In this document: positions 1-7,780 of the stretch, one piece after another
How positions within the stretch are numbered: position 1 is the stretch's first letter
Layout of the letters: the number at the start of each line of letters is the position of its first letter
Origin: Neobacillus niacini NBRC 15566
GTDB lineage: Bacteria > Bacillota > Bacilli > Bacillales > Cytobacillaceae
Reading direction: 5' to 3'
DNA: 64,000 nucleotides
Assembly: GCF_001591505.1 (NCBI RefSeq)
Contig: NZ_BCVA01000002.1
Location: forward strand, 62,001 to 126,000
Program-made: the position numbers and the translations under genes
The notes under the pieces: generated by a model
Databases searched by the model: none
The model's input: only the letters and a program-made list of their open reading frames with translations
What the model was told of the DNA's origin: nothing

Positions 1-108
1 ACTTCTATTTTGTTTCACAGTTTGCCAATCATAGAAATCGGCTTTGGGATTGCCGCGGCAATGTTCCTCTTACTTTTTTACTCTATTTTTAAATCAGGAA
101 GATTTTGA
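1..108 (+). CDS. C-terminal end of an unidentified membrane protein (partial)
   Basis: Frame 1 is open from the window edge to a TGA at 106-108 and encodes 35 residues. They contain one hydrophobic segment (about residues 13-28) ending in a short basic tail (KSGRF), which looks like the last membrane helix of a longer protein. The start lies outside the window and the family cannot be recognised from this fragment. A weak hairpin with TGCCTGACC/GGTCGGGCA arms at 156-176 could end its transcript. Confidence 0.45.
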   Translation, partial: TSILFHSLPIIEIGFGIAAAMFLLLFYSIFKSGRF

Positions 109-244
109 TTTAGATTATACAGATAGACCAAAAATCATATTGAAAAGTTTACCTCTGCCTGACCCATGGTCGGGCATGTTCCATTTTATGGGGGAATATA
201 ATGAGCTATATCATCCCAAAAAAAATAACTCAAAGGAGCTTTAC

Positions 245-862
245 ATGTATAAGGAGAGAATTAAATATTATCTAACGGATAGGAGATCAGAATATATATC
301 TATACCCAAAAGATTACTATTCATATTTTGTGGCGCCTTTATGGCTGCTTTAGCATTACAGTTATTTTTGATGAAGAATAATGTAATTGATGGCGGGATT
401 GTTGGAGTCAGTATTATTCTCTCACATATGACTAGCATTGAAGTTGGCTTCTTTCTCTTAGTTTTAAATACTCCTTTTTTCTGTTTAGGCTATTCTTATC
501 TTGGTAAAAGGTTTATTTTGTTTAGTCTATTTGCGATTCTAATTCTATCTTTCTGTACGCATCTTCTTGAACCTTATCCATCCTTAACACAAGATCCGTT
601 GATAGTAATTTTTTTGGGAGGAGGATTATTAGGTTTAGGTGTCGGGATGGTTATTCGCTTTGGAGGGTCATTAGACGGTACAGAGGTATTGGGGATTTTA
701 TTTAGTCAACGGACATCTTTTTCAATAGGCCAAATTGTAATGTTTTTGAATTTCTTTATTTTCTTAAGCTCGATTTTTATATTTGGTTTGAAAGAGGCTT
801 TGTTTTCATTAGCTACATTTTTTGTTGTCTATAAAACAATTGATTATTCAATAAAACAATAA
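245..862 (+). CDS. YitT/DUF161-type membrane protein, short form without the C-terminal domain
   Basis: This 205-residue integral membrane protein has about five hydrophobic segments and the YitT-family hallmarks: an N-terminal helix followed by NNVIDGGIVGVSIILS, then a later GLGVGMVIRFGGSLDGTEVLG segment. The ATG at 245 is chosen because AAAGGAG (232-238) sits six bases upstream; the frame is open further upstream but without a better site. YitT proteins are usually about 280-290 residues and end in a soluble DUF2179 domain. Here the protein stops right after the last membrane helix (TIDYSIKQ), so that domain is absent and nothing downstream resembles it. Function of the family is unknown; a transport role is often guessed. 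It stands alone, before PHA locus 1. Confidence 0.8.
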   Translation: MYKERIKYYLTDRRSEYISIPKRLLFIFCGAFMAALALQLFLMKNNVIDGGIVGVSIILSHMTSIEVGFFLLVLNTPFFCLGYSYLGKRFILFSLFAILILSFCTHLLEPYPSLTQDPLIVIFLGGGLLGLGVGMVIRFGGSLDGTEVLGILFSQRTSFSIGQIVMFLNFFIFLSSIFIFGLKEALFSLATFFVVYKTIDYSIKQ

Positions 863-1056
863 ACGATACACACAAGAACCCATGTTAGAGAGGGTACTTT
901 TTATAAAATGAATTTTGATTCTTTACATTTTTGTGAATGTTGATAAAAATTCATATTTTAATAAAATGAAATGTATTAAGATTTTATTAGGGGATAAATG
1001 GAAAGGCCATAAAGAAAAAGTTAAGTTATAGAGCACTTTTAAGAGAAATGATGAAA

Positions 1057-1068
1057 TTTGTCGAAGAA
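1057..1068 (+). promoter_or_regulatory. Spo0A box-like site and putative promoter before PHA locus 1
   Basis: The 300-base gap between the YitT gene and PHA locus 1 holds TTTGTCGAAGAA, which contains the 0A-box core TGTCGAA (1059-1065). A plausible sigma-A promoter follows: TTTACA at 1075-1080, a 17-base spacer, and AATAAT at 1098-1103; an alternative -10 is TATAAT at 1095-1100. The box lies just upstream of the -35, a position compatible with activation. Spo0A is reported to be needed for PHB accumulation in Bacillus thuringiensis. The match is visible in the sequence; regulation is inferred. Confidence 0.45.
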
Positions 1069-1162
1069 CGAAGGTTTACAAATGGATTATTTATTATAAT
1101 AATTTGAATTATAGTAATATTCTTGTAAAAACCTACTAACCAGTTAGATAAAGAGGACATTT

Positions 1163-1603
1163 ATGGAATCAAAACAACTAGATCCTGTAGAATTTTACAA
1201 AAACTTAGAAAAATATTGGAACAAAAGGATCCATTCATCTACCAATTGCCCAACCTTTACACGTGCTTTTGGAAAATCATTTGAAAATCATTTAGACCAG
1301 GTAGAGATTCAACAAAAGGTAATAAACAACTGGTTAACTCAATTTAATCTTTCTAAGAAAGATGATTTTGCTGAACTTGCTAATAGAAAAGTAGATGGTG
1401 AGGATAAGCTGGATGATCTTGAAGAAAAACTTTATACGGTAAATGTAGTTTTAAAAAACAACTATTCTGAGTTAAAGAAACTTAATAAATCTTTATCTGA
1501 AATGCTTTGCGGTATGGAAAATGAAGTGAAGGATTTAAAGGTACATAAAATAAAATCGTTGAAGAATGAACTCGAAGAATTGAAGAGGTTATTCGAAGAC
1601 TAA
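1163..1603 (+). CDS. PhaR/PhaE-like protein, first gene of PHA locus 1
   Basis: This 146-residue acidic, mostly helical protein resembles the PhaR/PhaE-type accessory subunits of class III/IV PHA synthases. Residues 8-20 (EFYKNLEKYWNKR) match the Trp-containing N-terminal helix, and residues 61-93 contain a LSKKDDFAELANRK segment followed by a LDDLEEKL coiled coil, the counterpart of the NxPTKxDxAxL/EExxDxLEEqL signature of PhaR. The C-terminal third is a Lys/Glu/Leu coiled coil. The signature is degenerate compared with the PhaR at 2245-2811, so it may be a divergent second regulatory subunit or a granule-associated protein. It begins the tightly packed run 1163-3906 (18-20 base gaps) that ends in PhaC. 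Confidence 0.6.
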   Translation: MESKQLDPVEFYKNLEKYWNKRIHSSTNCPTFTRAFGKSFENHLDQVEIQQKVINNWLTQFNLSKKDDFAELANRKVDGEDKLDDLEEKLYTVNVVLKNNYSELKKLNKSLSEMLCGMENEVKDLKVHKIKSLKNELEELKRLFED

Positions 1604-1621
1604 CTAAATGGAGGAAAAACA

Positions 1622-2224
1622 ATGGTTAATAAAAATGAATCTACATTTGAAAATCAAGAGAACAAGGATAATCAGCTTTCAAGTTTTGAATTAATATGGA
1701 GGGCTGCTCACGAGGAAGTGGATGAATGGGCAGGGCGATTAAACCATCATGATGAAATTTTCTTGAATGCTACTAAAAAATTTGTGGATAGTATTAAAAG
1801 AAATCAGGATAATAGCCAAGCTATTACCGAGCAATTTAAGAGAGAGCTTCTTGAGTGGGAGAAATATGCTCGTGAAGAATTACTTATGACTACGACTACG
1901 ATACAACATTTTTTCCCTGTCAAATCTTATGAAGAGATTAACCAAGTAGTTGATGACATTCAAAATAAAACCACCTCTTTATTTACTACACCTATTCGTG
2001 CATTAACCACTGGACAAGCACTAGACAAGTATTTAGAAAGTGTCGAGCAATATCTTTCTTTTAGAAAGAGAAGCAGAGAGAAGTATATTGAAGGTGTAAA
2101 GAGTACAACAAATATATTATATGAAAATCAGAAAATGTTCGTGAATCTTTTTGAAAAACAAGTAAAGTCTGCACTTTTACCATTTCAGCAATATATGAAG
2201 AATACTTCGGAGTCAAAATCATAA
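1622..2224 (+). CDS. Phasin-like PHA granule protein (PHA locus 1)
   Basis: A 200-residue hydrophilic, all-helical protein without a signal peptide or membrane span. It is clearly paralogous to the 227-residue protein at 27901-28584: shared features include LxxxWExAxxExDxWA near residue 23, SIKRNQ, EWEKYAREELLMTTT, HFFPVKSYEEINQ, a central turn (TPIRAL) and EQYLSFRK. This helix-turn-helix layout around a TPxK/R-type turn is like Bacillus megaterium-type PhaP inclusion proteins. Such proteins coat PHB granules and set their size and number. AGGAGG-like GGAGG (1611-1615) precedes the ATG. Its place between two PhaR-like genes and before phaC supports a PHA role; assignment to the phasin family is by layout, not by a diagnostic motif. 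Confidence 0.6.
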   Translation: MVNKNESTFENQENKDNQLSSFELIWRAAHEEVDEWAGRLNHHDEIFLNATKKFVDSIKRNQDNSQAITEQFKRELLEWEKYAREELLMTTTTIQHFFPVKSYEEINQVVDDIQNKTTSLFTTPIRALTTGQALDKYLESVEQYLSFRKRSREKYIEGVKSTTNILYENQKMFVNLFEKQVKSALLPFQQYMKNTSESKS

Positions 2225-2244
2225 CACTACCTGAGGTGAACCAG

Positions 2245-2811
2245 ATGTCAACTAAAAGTCCGTTTGATCCATATGATTCTTTCAAAAAGTATAGTGAAAT
2301 TTGGGAAAAACAAATAAATGATTTTATTTTTCTTTTGTCCAATAACAATGAATTTGTCAAAATGTCAAAAGTGGGGACTGATTCGCACTCTCGTTACGTT
2401 GAAAAAATCAAAAAGAATCAAGAGGCACTTGCAGGCGTGCTTAATATTCCAACTAAAAATGACTTGGCGAATGTTACTTCTTTAACCATTCAAACGGAAG
2501 AAAAAATTGATTCTCTTGAAGAACAGATTTGGGGTTTACAAGATTCAGTTAATTCACAAAGCAAGGAAATCGAAAGTGTTGTAGAGGTATCTAAAGAAAT
2601 TATTAAACTAACGAAACAACTAAAAACAGAGTTAGTAAAAACAAAAAAGGAACTTGCAGATACAAAGACCTTACAAAGCGAACTACAAGAGATTAAGTTT
2701 GAATTGAATAAATTAACTATTCTTAAAGAAGATATTGAAATACTTAAGAGTCACGTGAAAAATGACCATCAAAAAGAACCGGTCCGTACAGGTGCTGGGT
2801 CAACAATATAA
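2245..2811 (+). CDS. phaR: Class IV PHA synthase subunit PhaR
   Basis: PhaR is the non-catalytic subunit that, with PhaC, forms the class IV PHA synthase of Bacillus. This 188-residue protein shows the family layout: FDPYDSFKKYSEIWEKQ at the N-terminus, a middle helix, then LNIPTKNDLANVTSL followed by EEKIDSLEEQIWGLQ, and a long Lys/Glu-rich coiled-coil tail. The tail makes it longer than the 150-160 residues common in Bacillus cereus-type PhaR. The ATG at 2245 is preferred to a GTG at 2236 because that GTG lies inside the ribosome binding site GAGGTGA. phaC follows after 21 bases. Unlike the classical phaRBC order there is no acetoacetyl-CoA reductase gene (phaB) between them. Confidence 0.85.
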   Translation: MSTKSPFDPYDSFKKYSEIWEKQINDFIFLLSNNNEFVKMSKVGTDSHSRYVEKIKKNQEALAGVLNIPTKNDLANVTSLTIQTEEKIDSLEEQIWGLQDSVNSQSKEIESVVEVSKEIIKLTKQLKTELVKTKKELADTKTLQSELQEIKFELNKLTILKEDIEILKSHVKNDHQKEPVRTGAGSTI

Positions 2812-2832
2812 GTAGCAAAGGGGGCTTAAGAA

Positions 2833-3906
2833 GTGGCAGCAGATACGCTCTTTAAGGATTTATTTCCTCCTTTAGAGTTAGATTATGAAAAAGAAATGAA
2901 TCGCTGGAAACATCTTTTCCAAGTGCTAAATGAGCCAGAACCCAAAATTGGCCATACACCTAGGACTGAGGTTTGGAGAAAGAATAAATCCATATTATGG
3001 CATTACCCGGCAAAACAAAAAAAATATGATATTCCATTATTTTTCGTCTATTCCTTATTTAATAAACCTTATATTCTTGATATTGCTCCGAAGGCAAGCG
3101 TAATTGAGGGACTTACAAACCGTGGATATGATGTGTATTTATTAGATTGGGGTACTCCCGGTTATGAAGACAAAAACATCGGCTTGGATACATACATTGA
3201 AAAATATTTAAGAACGGCAGTTAAGCGCGCCATTCGCCATTCAGAGACCGATGAAATTACAATAGTAGGCTATTGTTTAGGCGGTACAATTGCCTCTATT
3301 TATGCTTCCATTGCGGAAGAACCCATTAAAAACTTGATTGTTGCAACGGTACCTATAGATTTTACTGAATATGTTGGTCCAGATAAATGGGCAGAGGGTT
3401 TTAGGAATGGTGATATAAATGTTGATCGCTTAATTGATGTTTATGGAAATGTTCCGTCAACCTATGTGGAAGCAATGTTTCGCGCAGTATCGGCTCCGAT
3501 TTATTTTAGTAACTATACGACGCTTTTAAATCGAGCCCATGATGCTAGATATGTGGATAAATGGCGTCGAATGAATAAATGGACAACTGATCAGGTCCCA
3601 TTTGCAGGTGAGGCATTTAGACAATTAGCGAATGATCTTTTTAAGGAGAATAAGCTTGTTAAAGGCAAATTAATGATTGGCAATAAACATGCAGATTTAA
3701 AAAATATTAAATCGAATTTGTTTGTTATCTCCTCAACTAATGATAATTTAGTGTTAGAACCACAAAGCTTGCCGATTATGGATTTAGTTTCTAGTGAAGA
3801 TAAAACGTACAAGCTTGTAGAAGCCGGTCATGTTTCCTTAGCAATAACCGGATTGTTCGCGATAGTTGTAGATGAATGGGCTTCCATTCGTTCTAATCCA
3901 CTTTAA
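2833..3906 (+). CDS. phaC: Class IV poly(3-hydroxyalkanoate) synthase catalytic subunit PhaC
   Basis: PhaC polymerises (R)-3-hydroxyacyl-CoA into PHA on the granule surface. The 357-residue length fits classes III/IV. Features visible are the alpha/beta hydrolase core, the lipase-like box GYCLGG with nucleophile Cys148, the LLDWGTPG segment before it, Asp304 in STNDNLV and His333 in EAGHVSL, which complete the Cys-Asp-His triad. Translation starts at GTG 2833, eight bases after AAAGGGGG. It closes the operon 1163-3906 and is followed by a 13-bp-arm hairpin shared with the convergent hydrolase gene. Only one phaC is present although pha accessory genes are duplicated at 27.9-31.2 kb. Confidence 0.96.
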   Translation: MAADTLFKDLFPPLELDYEKEMNRWKHLFQVLNEPEPKIGHTPRTEVWRKNKSILWHYPAKQKKYDIPLFFVYSLFNKPYILDIAPKASVIEGLTNRGYDVYLLDWGTPGYEDKNIGLDTYIEKYLRTAVKRAIRHSETDEITIVGYCLGGTIASIYASIAEEPIKNLIVATVPIDFTEYVGPDKWAEGFRNGDINVDRLIDVYGNVPSTYVEAMFRAVSAPIYFSNYTTLLNRAHDARYVDKWRRMNKWTTDQVPFAGEAFRQLANDLFKENKLVKGKLMIGNKHADLKNIKSNLFVISSTNDNLVLEPQSLPIMDLVSSEDKTYKLVEAGHVSLAITGLFAIVVDEWASIRSNPL

Positions 3907-3944
3907 TTGTTTGTAATAAAGATGAGTACAAGATTATATAATGG

Positions 3945-3979
3945 TTAAGGGAAGGAAGGGAAGAGATTCCTTCCCTTAA
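3945..3979. terminator. Bidirectional hairpin between phaC and the convergent hydrolase
   Basis: Perfect 13-base arms TTAAGGGAAGGAA (3945-3957) and TTCCTTCCCTTAA (3967-3979) with a 9-base loop. The right arm overlaps the last codons and stop of the hydrolase gene. There is no strong T run. A related purine/pyrimidine-arm hairpin occupies the same place in PHA locus 2 (29195-29223). Confidence 0.7.
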
Positions 3980-4770
3980 CTTGCCTTTTTATGTTTATTT
4001 AAAAAGTTTCGCAGTACCTCATTGAATGCCTCTTTTGCCTCTAGCTTTGCAATATGTCCTGTATTTCTAAAAATAACAAATTCTGAATGTCTAATTTGTT
4101 TATGCATGAGTAATTGTATCCAAGCGGGGGTTATCGAATCGTACTGACCGCCAATAATTAAAGTTGGAACTTTTATCTTTGGCAGTAGACATAGATTATT
4201 AACTTCAAGGCAGGCATGCATGGAAGGAAGATAGTAGTCATGATTAGGCTGATAGAATTTATAAAAATTCTCAAAGTTTTCCTCAGTCCAAGAATAAAGG
4301 CAAACACGTGCAGCTATATTTTTTTGCTTCTCAAGAGAAATTGAGTCTGCTCTTAACTTACGATATTTTAAAAAGAGCTGTCCGAAATGTTTTGGTGCAT
4401 AATGAAACGTACTTACGAGCGTAAGGGACCGGCACATTTCTGGTGCTTGACGGTAGATCTCTTGTGTAACCATTCCACCCATTGATAGTCCGCAAATGTG
4501 GGCGCTATCGATCCCAAGACCTTTCAACAAACTTATAACATCCAAGGCAAAGTTTTTGATCGAAATTTCCTCATCAGTAATATACTCCCCATGTCCACGT
4601 AAATCTGGGATAATCAAGTCATAATGTTGTGCGAATTCAAACTGATTTGACCAGCCTTCCTTGATTTCACCAAGCCCATGAATAAAAACCAGAGGTTCTC
4701 CAGCTCCCATTCGTAAATATGGGATTCTGAAAGGATTTTTCGAAAATTTTTCAGATAATAACTTACCCAA
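3976..4770 (-). CDS. Alpha/beta hydrolase, candidate intracellular PHA depolymerase or esterase (PHA locus 1)
   Basis: A 264-residue cytosolic alpha/beta-hydrolase fold protein. Visible are the oxyanion-hole motif HGLGE (31-35), the DLRGHG loop (56-61), nucleophile elbow GLSMGG with Ser96, Asp211 in GGQYDS and His239 in TGHIAKLE. It starts at TTG (4770) eight bases after AGGAGGT. It is convergent to phaC and has a close paralogue at 29231-30013, also next to pha genes. Bacillus intracellular PhaZ enzymes carry a similar Ser lipase box, so polymer mobilisation is a reasonable guess, but other esterases share these motifs. Its upstream region carries the motif also found at the phaQ promoter. 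Confidence 0.75.
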   Translation of the reverse strand: MGKLLSEKFSKNPFRIPYLRMGAGEPLVFIHGLGEIKEGWSNQFEFAQHYDLIIPDLRGHGEYITDEEISIKNFALDVISLLKGLGIDSAHICGLSMGGMVTQEIYRQAPEMCRSLTLVSTFHYAPKHFGQLFLKYRKLRADSISLEKQKNIAARVCLYSWTEENFENFYKFYQPNHDYYLPSMHACLEVNNLCLLPKIKVPTLIIGGQYDSITPAWIQLLMHKQIRHSEFVIFRNTGHIAKLEAKEAFNEVLRNFLNKHKKAS

Positions 4771-4885
4771 TTAAACTACCTCCTATGGTTGATTAATATA
4801 ATCTTTTTAGCCATAATTCGGATAGTGTAAACAGGATAACGATGTAATTAACATATTATATATGTATTTTTTATTTAATATAACC

Positions 4886-4910
4886 AATAGGTGTAAATTA
4901 CATATATAGG
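4886..4910. promoter_or_regulatory. Putative PhaQ-type operator upstream of hydrolase 1
   Basis: The sequence AATAGGTGTAAATTACATAT begins here, with core TGTAAATTACA at 4892-4902 (TGTA/TACA arms). Nearly the same string, ATAGGTGTAAAATACATATA, overlaps the -10 of the phaQ promoter at 30126-30145. On the minus strand a possible promoter (TTGTTC, 16 bases, TGTAAT) overlaps the core, so a repressor bound here would block the hydrolase gene. The shared motif is directly visible; the binding protein is inferred. Confidence 0.5.
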
Positions 4911-4952
4911 ACGAAAAAGAACAATCGAGTTAACGATTGTTCTCCCTCCTAC

Positions 4953-5477
4953 TTATCCATCAATATTGCTGTCATCAGTGCCTCTGCCTTTGTCATCATC
5001 GTCATGATTATCTTTGCTGTCATCATCGAACTTTACTCGTGTGATTTTTCCTGTTTCAGCATCAACTCGTACGTCAGCTTCGCCTTGATCTGACTGAATT
5101 TCAATTTTGTATTCTAGTCTGCCATGTTCCATTTCCTTTTCAACTTCGGTAATCGTACCGTTTACCTCATTTGTGGCAATTTTTGCTGCTTCTTCAATGG
5201 ATAAAGCCGAAGTGGTAAATTGGGAAGCAGTTGATTTACTGCTGTCATCGGCATTTTCAATTTTGTAGAATGTTTGACCGTGCTCTGTTTCTAGTTCAAT
5301 TTCTTGACCTTCTTTTATTTCAGGAAAGCTTTTAGTATCAAGATTGATGACAAATGATTTGTCATTAAGATGAATCAAATCATCTGGACGAGTATCATTC
5401 TTTGAAGCGCCGACTGCAATAGCTCCACCCAAAACGAGTAATGATGACACTACACCTATTAGAACTTTATTTTTCAT
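4953..5477 (-). CDS. Secreted PepSY-domain protein, YkoI/YkoJ-like
   Basis: A 174-residue protein with a Sec signal peptide (MKNK, hydrophobic core to about residue 22, then VGASKND), a region rich in acidic residues, one PepSY domain at about residues 90-150 (LSIEEAAKIATNEVNG ... DVRVDAETGKITRV) and an Asp-rich tail with DDDDK. PepSY domains are thought to inhibit or sense extracytoplasmic peptidases or to bind small ligands. It follows the three-PepSY protein, sensor kinase and response regulator genes, the arrangement of ykoG-ykoH-ykoI-ykoJ in Bacillus subtilis. AAGGAGG lies eight bases before the ATG. A 126-base gap separates it from 5604, so it may have its own promoter. Confidence 0.85.
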   Translation of the reverse strand: MKNKVLIGVVSSLLVLGGAIAVGASKNDTRPDDLIHLNDKSFVINLDTKSFPEIKEGQEIELETEHGQTFYKIENADDSSKSTASQFTTSALSIEEAAKIATNEVNGTITEVEKEMEHGRLEYKIEIQSDQGEADVRVDAETGKITRVKFDDDSKDNHDDDDKGRGTDDSNIDG

Positions 5478-5603
5478 TATGATTTCCTCCTTTTCCTATT
5501 ACCTTTCTACAATTTCAGTATATACACCGAATATGAGAGCAAAAGGATAGAAACATTAGAAATCCATGAGAAATACTTGTTCATAAAAATCGTTTCTTAT
5601 AAA

Positions 5604-6350
5604 CTAATCATCATCGTCTCTTCCGTTTTGGTTACTTCTATGATCATCCCAAGATACTGACAGTACGTTCCCTGTAATGGCATGGATCTGGACAGTTGCT
5701 TCACGGTCATCATTTGTTTCGATTTTAACAAGGTAAAAGGTTTGACCCCCTTCTGTATCCAGCCAAATATCATCAACATCTCCCTGAACCTGAGAACTCG
5801 CAATAGTTATAACCTCATCTTCTGTTAAAGTTTTCGGAGGGGGATTGATTTCAGATGACGTGGTGGAGAGGATGGAACCTGAAGCGGCGTCAACAATAAT
5901 CGTTGTTTGTTTGTCGGCTTCATTCACAATTGCTTTATAAGTCGGTTTTTGATTAGTATCAACTTTCTCGAAAGATACAAGTGATCCATTTATTGTGTTG
6001 AGTACGATTTCTTTTAGTTCTTCTTCAGGAAGCTCTACTCTTGCAGGAGAATCTGGTGATGGTGCAGTTGATTTGGTACTTTCATTAAACGATAATATTT
6101 TTCCGTTTTTCGCATCCAGCTTGATGACGTAAAGTTTTGTCTGTTTTTCGAGTTCTATTTGATATTGCTGATCGGCTAGTTTCAATAAGGTCACTTCTCC
6201 TTGATAACGCTCTTGTACAAGTTCTGCAGCTTCCTTTTCTGTTAACATGCCTCCAGATGGAGAGAGGTTTCCAAATTGCTGCCAGCTGACAAAAACAATT
6301 ACAATTATGATTGAGCAAATGGTTACCCAAAACCAAGATAATCTCTTCAC
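5604..6350 (-). CDS. Membrane-anchored protein with three PepSY repeats, YkoI/YkoJ-like
   Basis: This 248-residue protein has one N-terminal membrane anchor (about residues 6-24) and three successive PepSY-like repeats outside the cell: about 35-88 (LTEKEAAELVQERYQG ... LDAKNGKILSF), 108-163 (ends VDAASGSILST) and 173-234 (LTEDEVITIASSQVQG ... IHAITGNVLSV). Each ends in the typical D/HAxxGxIL turn. The C-terminus is Asp-rich. Translation probably starts at GTG 6350. It lies directly downstream of the kinase gene (68 bases) and is probably co-transcribed with it, as in the B. subtilis yko cluster, suggesting a role as target or modulator of the two-component system. Confidence 0.85.
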   Translation of the reverse strand: MKRLSWFWVTICSIIIVIVFVSWQQFGNLSPSGGMLTEKEAAELVQERYQGEVTLLKLADQQYQIELEKQTKLYVIKLDAKNGKILSFNESTKSTAPSPDSPARVELPEEELKEIVLNTINGSLVSFEKVDTNQKPTYKAIVNEADKQTTIIVDAASGSILSTTSSEINPPPKTLTEDEVITIASSQVQGDVDDIWLDTEGGQTFYLVKIETNDDREATVQIHAITGNVLSVSWDDHRSNQNGRDDDD

Positions 6351-6418
6351 TTTTCTTTCACCACCTTATTACCAATTATTTTCTTATATGAAAATGAGAT
6401 AGTGATGAGAAATTGCTA

Positions 6419-7780
6419 TCATTTTTCAATTTTTTTACTCTGAATTGTGACGGTAGTTCCTGCACCAAGTACACTATCTAGATGAATGATAACACCGATC
6501 GCATCAGCTATTTCCTTCGCGAGCGACAATCCTAAACCAGAACCGCCCTGTTTTCTGCTCCTTGCCTTATCAACCCGATAAAACCTGTCAAACACTTTAG
6601 GAAGGTCGCTTTTATGAATACCAATTCCACGATCAATAATTTTTATAAAAACTTCATCGTGGTCATCCCCTAGTTCTACTGTTATGGTTTTATCACTATA
6701 TTTCCTTGCATTGTCTAAAAAAATAAACAGTAGCTGCTTTAGTTTTTTTTCATCGGTTTCGATGAATAGGGGGGAATCATTCTCCTGAACAAATTCAATA
6801 TCACGATTATATGCATTTTTAAAAGCTTTGAGGGTTTGGGTGATTAAATGGCTGATGTTTAACTGGTTGAGATCAATATTCCATTGTTCATGGTGTCTTG
6901 CTAACATTAAAAGTTGATCTGTCATTTCCTTCATACGGATTGCCTCGGAGTGAATCGCTTCGATTGATTCAAGAAAAAGCTTCGGTTCTGTTAGACCTCT
7001 TCTTTTTAATAGACTTGCGTAACTTTCTATTATGGTTAATGGGGTTTTAAGTTCATGCGACGCATTAGACACAAATTGTTTCTGTTTATCAAAGTTGACT
7101 TCTAATAAATCAATCATATGGTTAAAGGTTTGCCCCATTTGAAAAAGTTCGTCTTTCGAACTGCCCTCAAGCTTAAGGCGCTTAAAAGCTCCGCTTTGCC
7201 TTATATCTCTCATGGTTCTTATCATAGATGTTACGGGCATGGTAATCAGGTTGCTTAGAATCCGGCTTGATATTAATACAGGAATCAGCGCAAGAAGAGT
7301 TACCATGATTAACACAAGTCGCAGAATGGATAAATTATTGGTTGCCGTTTCCATGCTTTTTGTTATCTGCAGATTGGCAATGCTTCCGTCTTCCAATATG
7401 ATTGGCATAGATTGAAAGCTAAATAGTCGGTCCTCGTATTCGATCGTTTTACTGACTTCATTACTATAAAAAACTGATTGCCGCTTACTTAAGTCATGTG
7501 CTCCAGGGCTAGTATACGGAGAGGAGTCATTCTTATCTTTGGTAACAATTTGAATCATCCCGTTTACAGGGACATAAGATCTTAAAAGGAGATCTTCGGA
7601 TATAGTTCCAAGCGATTTTCCGATATTCTCAGATATTTTTTTCATTTCATCATTCGCCGTGCTAAGTTCGCTGTCGAGTGTTAATTTGCTGAAGGAGTAA
7701 TAAACGGTAATATTTATGATGAGCAGCAGGATCGCAAATAAAAAAGCGGTATAAAGATTTATTTTATTTTTCAGTTTCAT
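6419..7780 (-). CDS. ykoH: Sensor histidine kinase, YkoH-like
   Basis: A 453-residue membrane kinase. Residues 10-30 and about 153-172 are membrane helices flanking an extracellular sensor domain of about 120 residues; a HAMP linker follows (about 173-225), then HisKA with SHELKTPLT (His242), N box (Asn357 in LDNARKYS), G1 box DRGIGI (383-388), F box and G2 box GGSGLGL (412-418). All catalytic elements are present. It overlaps the response regulator gene by four bases (ATGA), showing translational coupling. The symbol is given by gene order with the PepSY genes and by size (B. subtilis YkoH is about this long); the stimulus is unknown. Confidence 0.88.
   Translation of the reverse strand: MKLKNKINLYTAFLFAILLLIINITVYYSFSKLTLDSELSTANDEMKKISENIGKSLGTISEDLLLRSYVPVNGMIQIVTKDKNDSSPYTSPGAHDLSKRQSVFYSNEVSKTIEYEDRLFSFQSMPIILEDGSIANLQITKSMETATNNLSILRLVLIMVTLLALIPVLISSRILSNLITMPVTSMIRTMRDIRQSGAFKRLKLEGSSKDELFQMGQTFNHMIDLLEVNFDKQKQFVSNASHELKTPLTIIESYASLLKRRGLTEPKLFLESIEAIHSEAIRMKEMTDQLLMLARHHEQWNIDLNQLNISHLITQTLKAFKNAYNRDIEFVQENDSPLFIETDEKKLKQLLFIFLDNARKYSDKTITVELGDDHDEVFIKIIDRGIGIHKSDLPKVFDRFYRVDKARSRKQGGSGLGLSLAKEIADAIGVIIHLDSVLGAGTTVTIQSKKIEK

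Noticed and set aside
1072-1134. Possible PhaQ-type motif before PHA locus 1 (AGGTTTACAA ... TTGTAAAAACCT)
   Set aside because: It forms only a loose inverted repeat and lacks the AGGTGTAAAWTACA core found at the phaQ and hydrolase promoters.
3976-4770. Firm assignment of the hydrolase as PHA depolymerase PhaZ
   Set aside because: The Ser-Asp-His motifs are shared by many esterases; only location supports the PHA link, so it is kept as a candidate.
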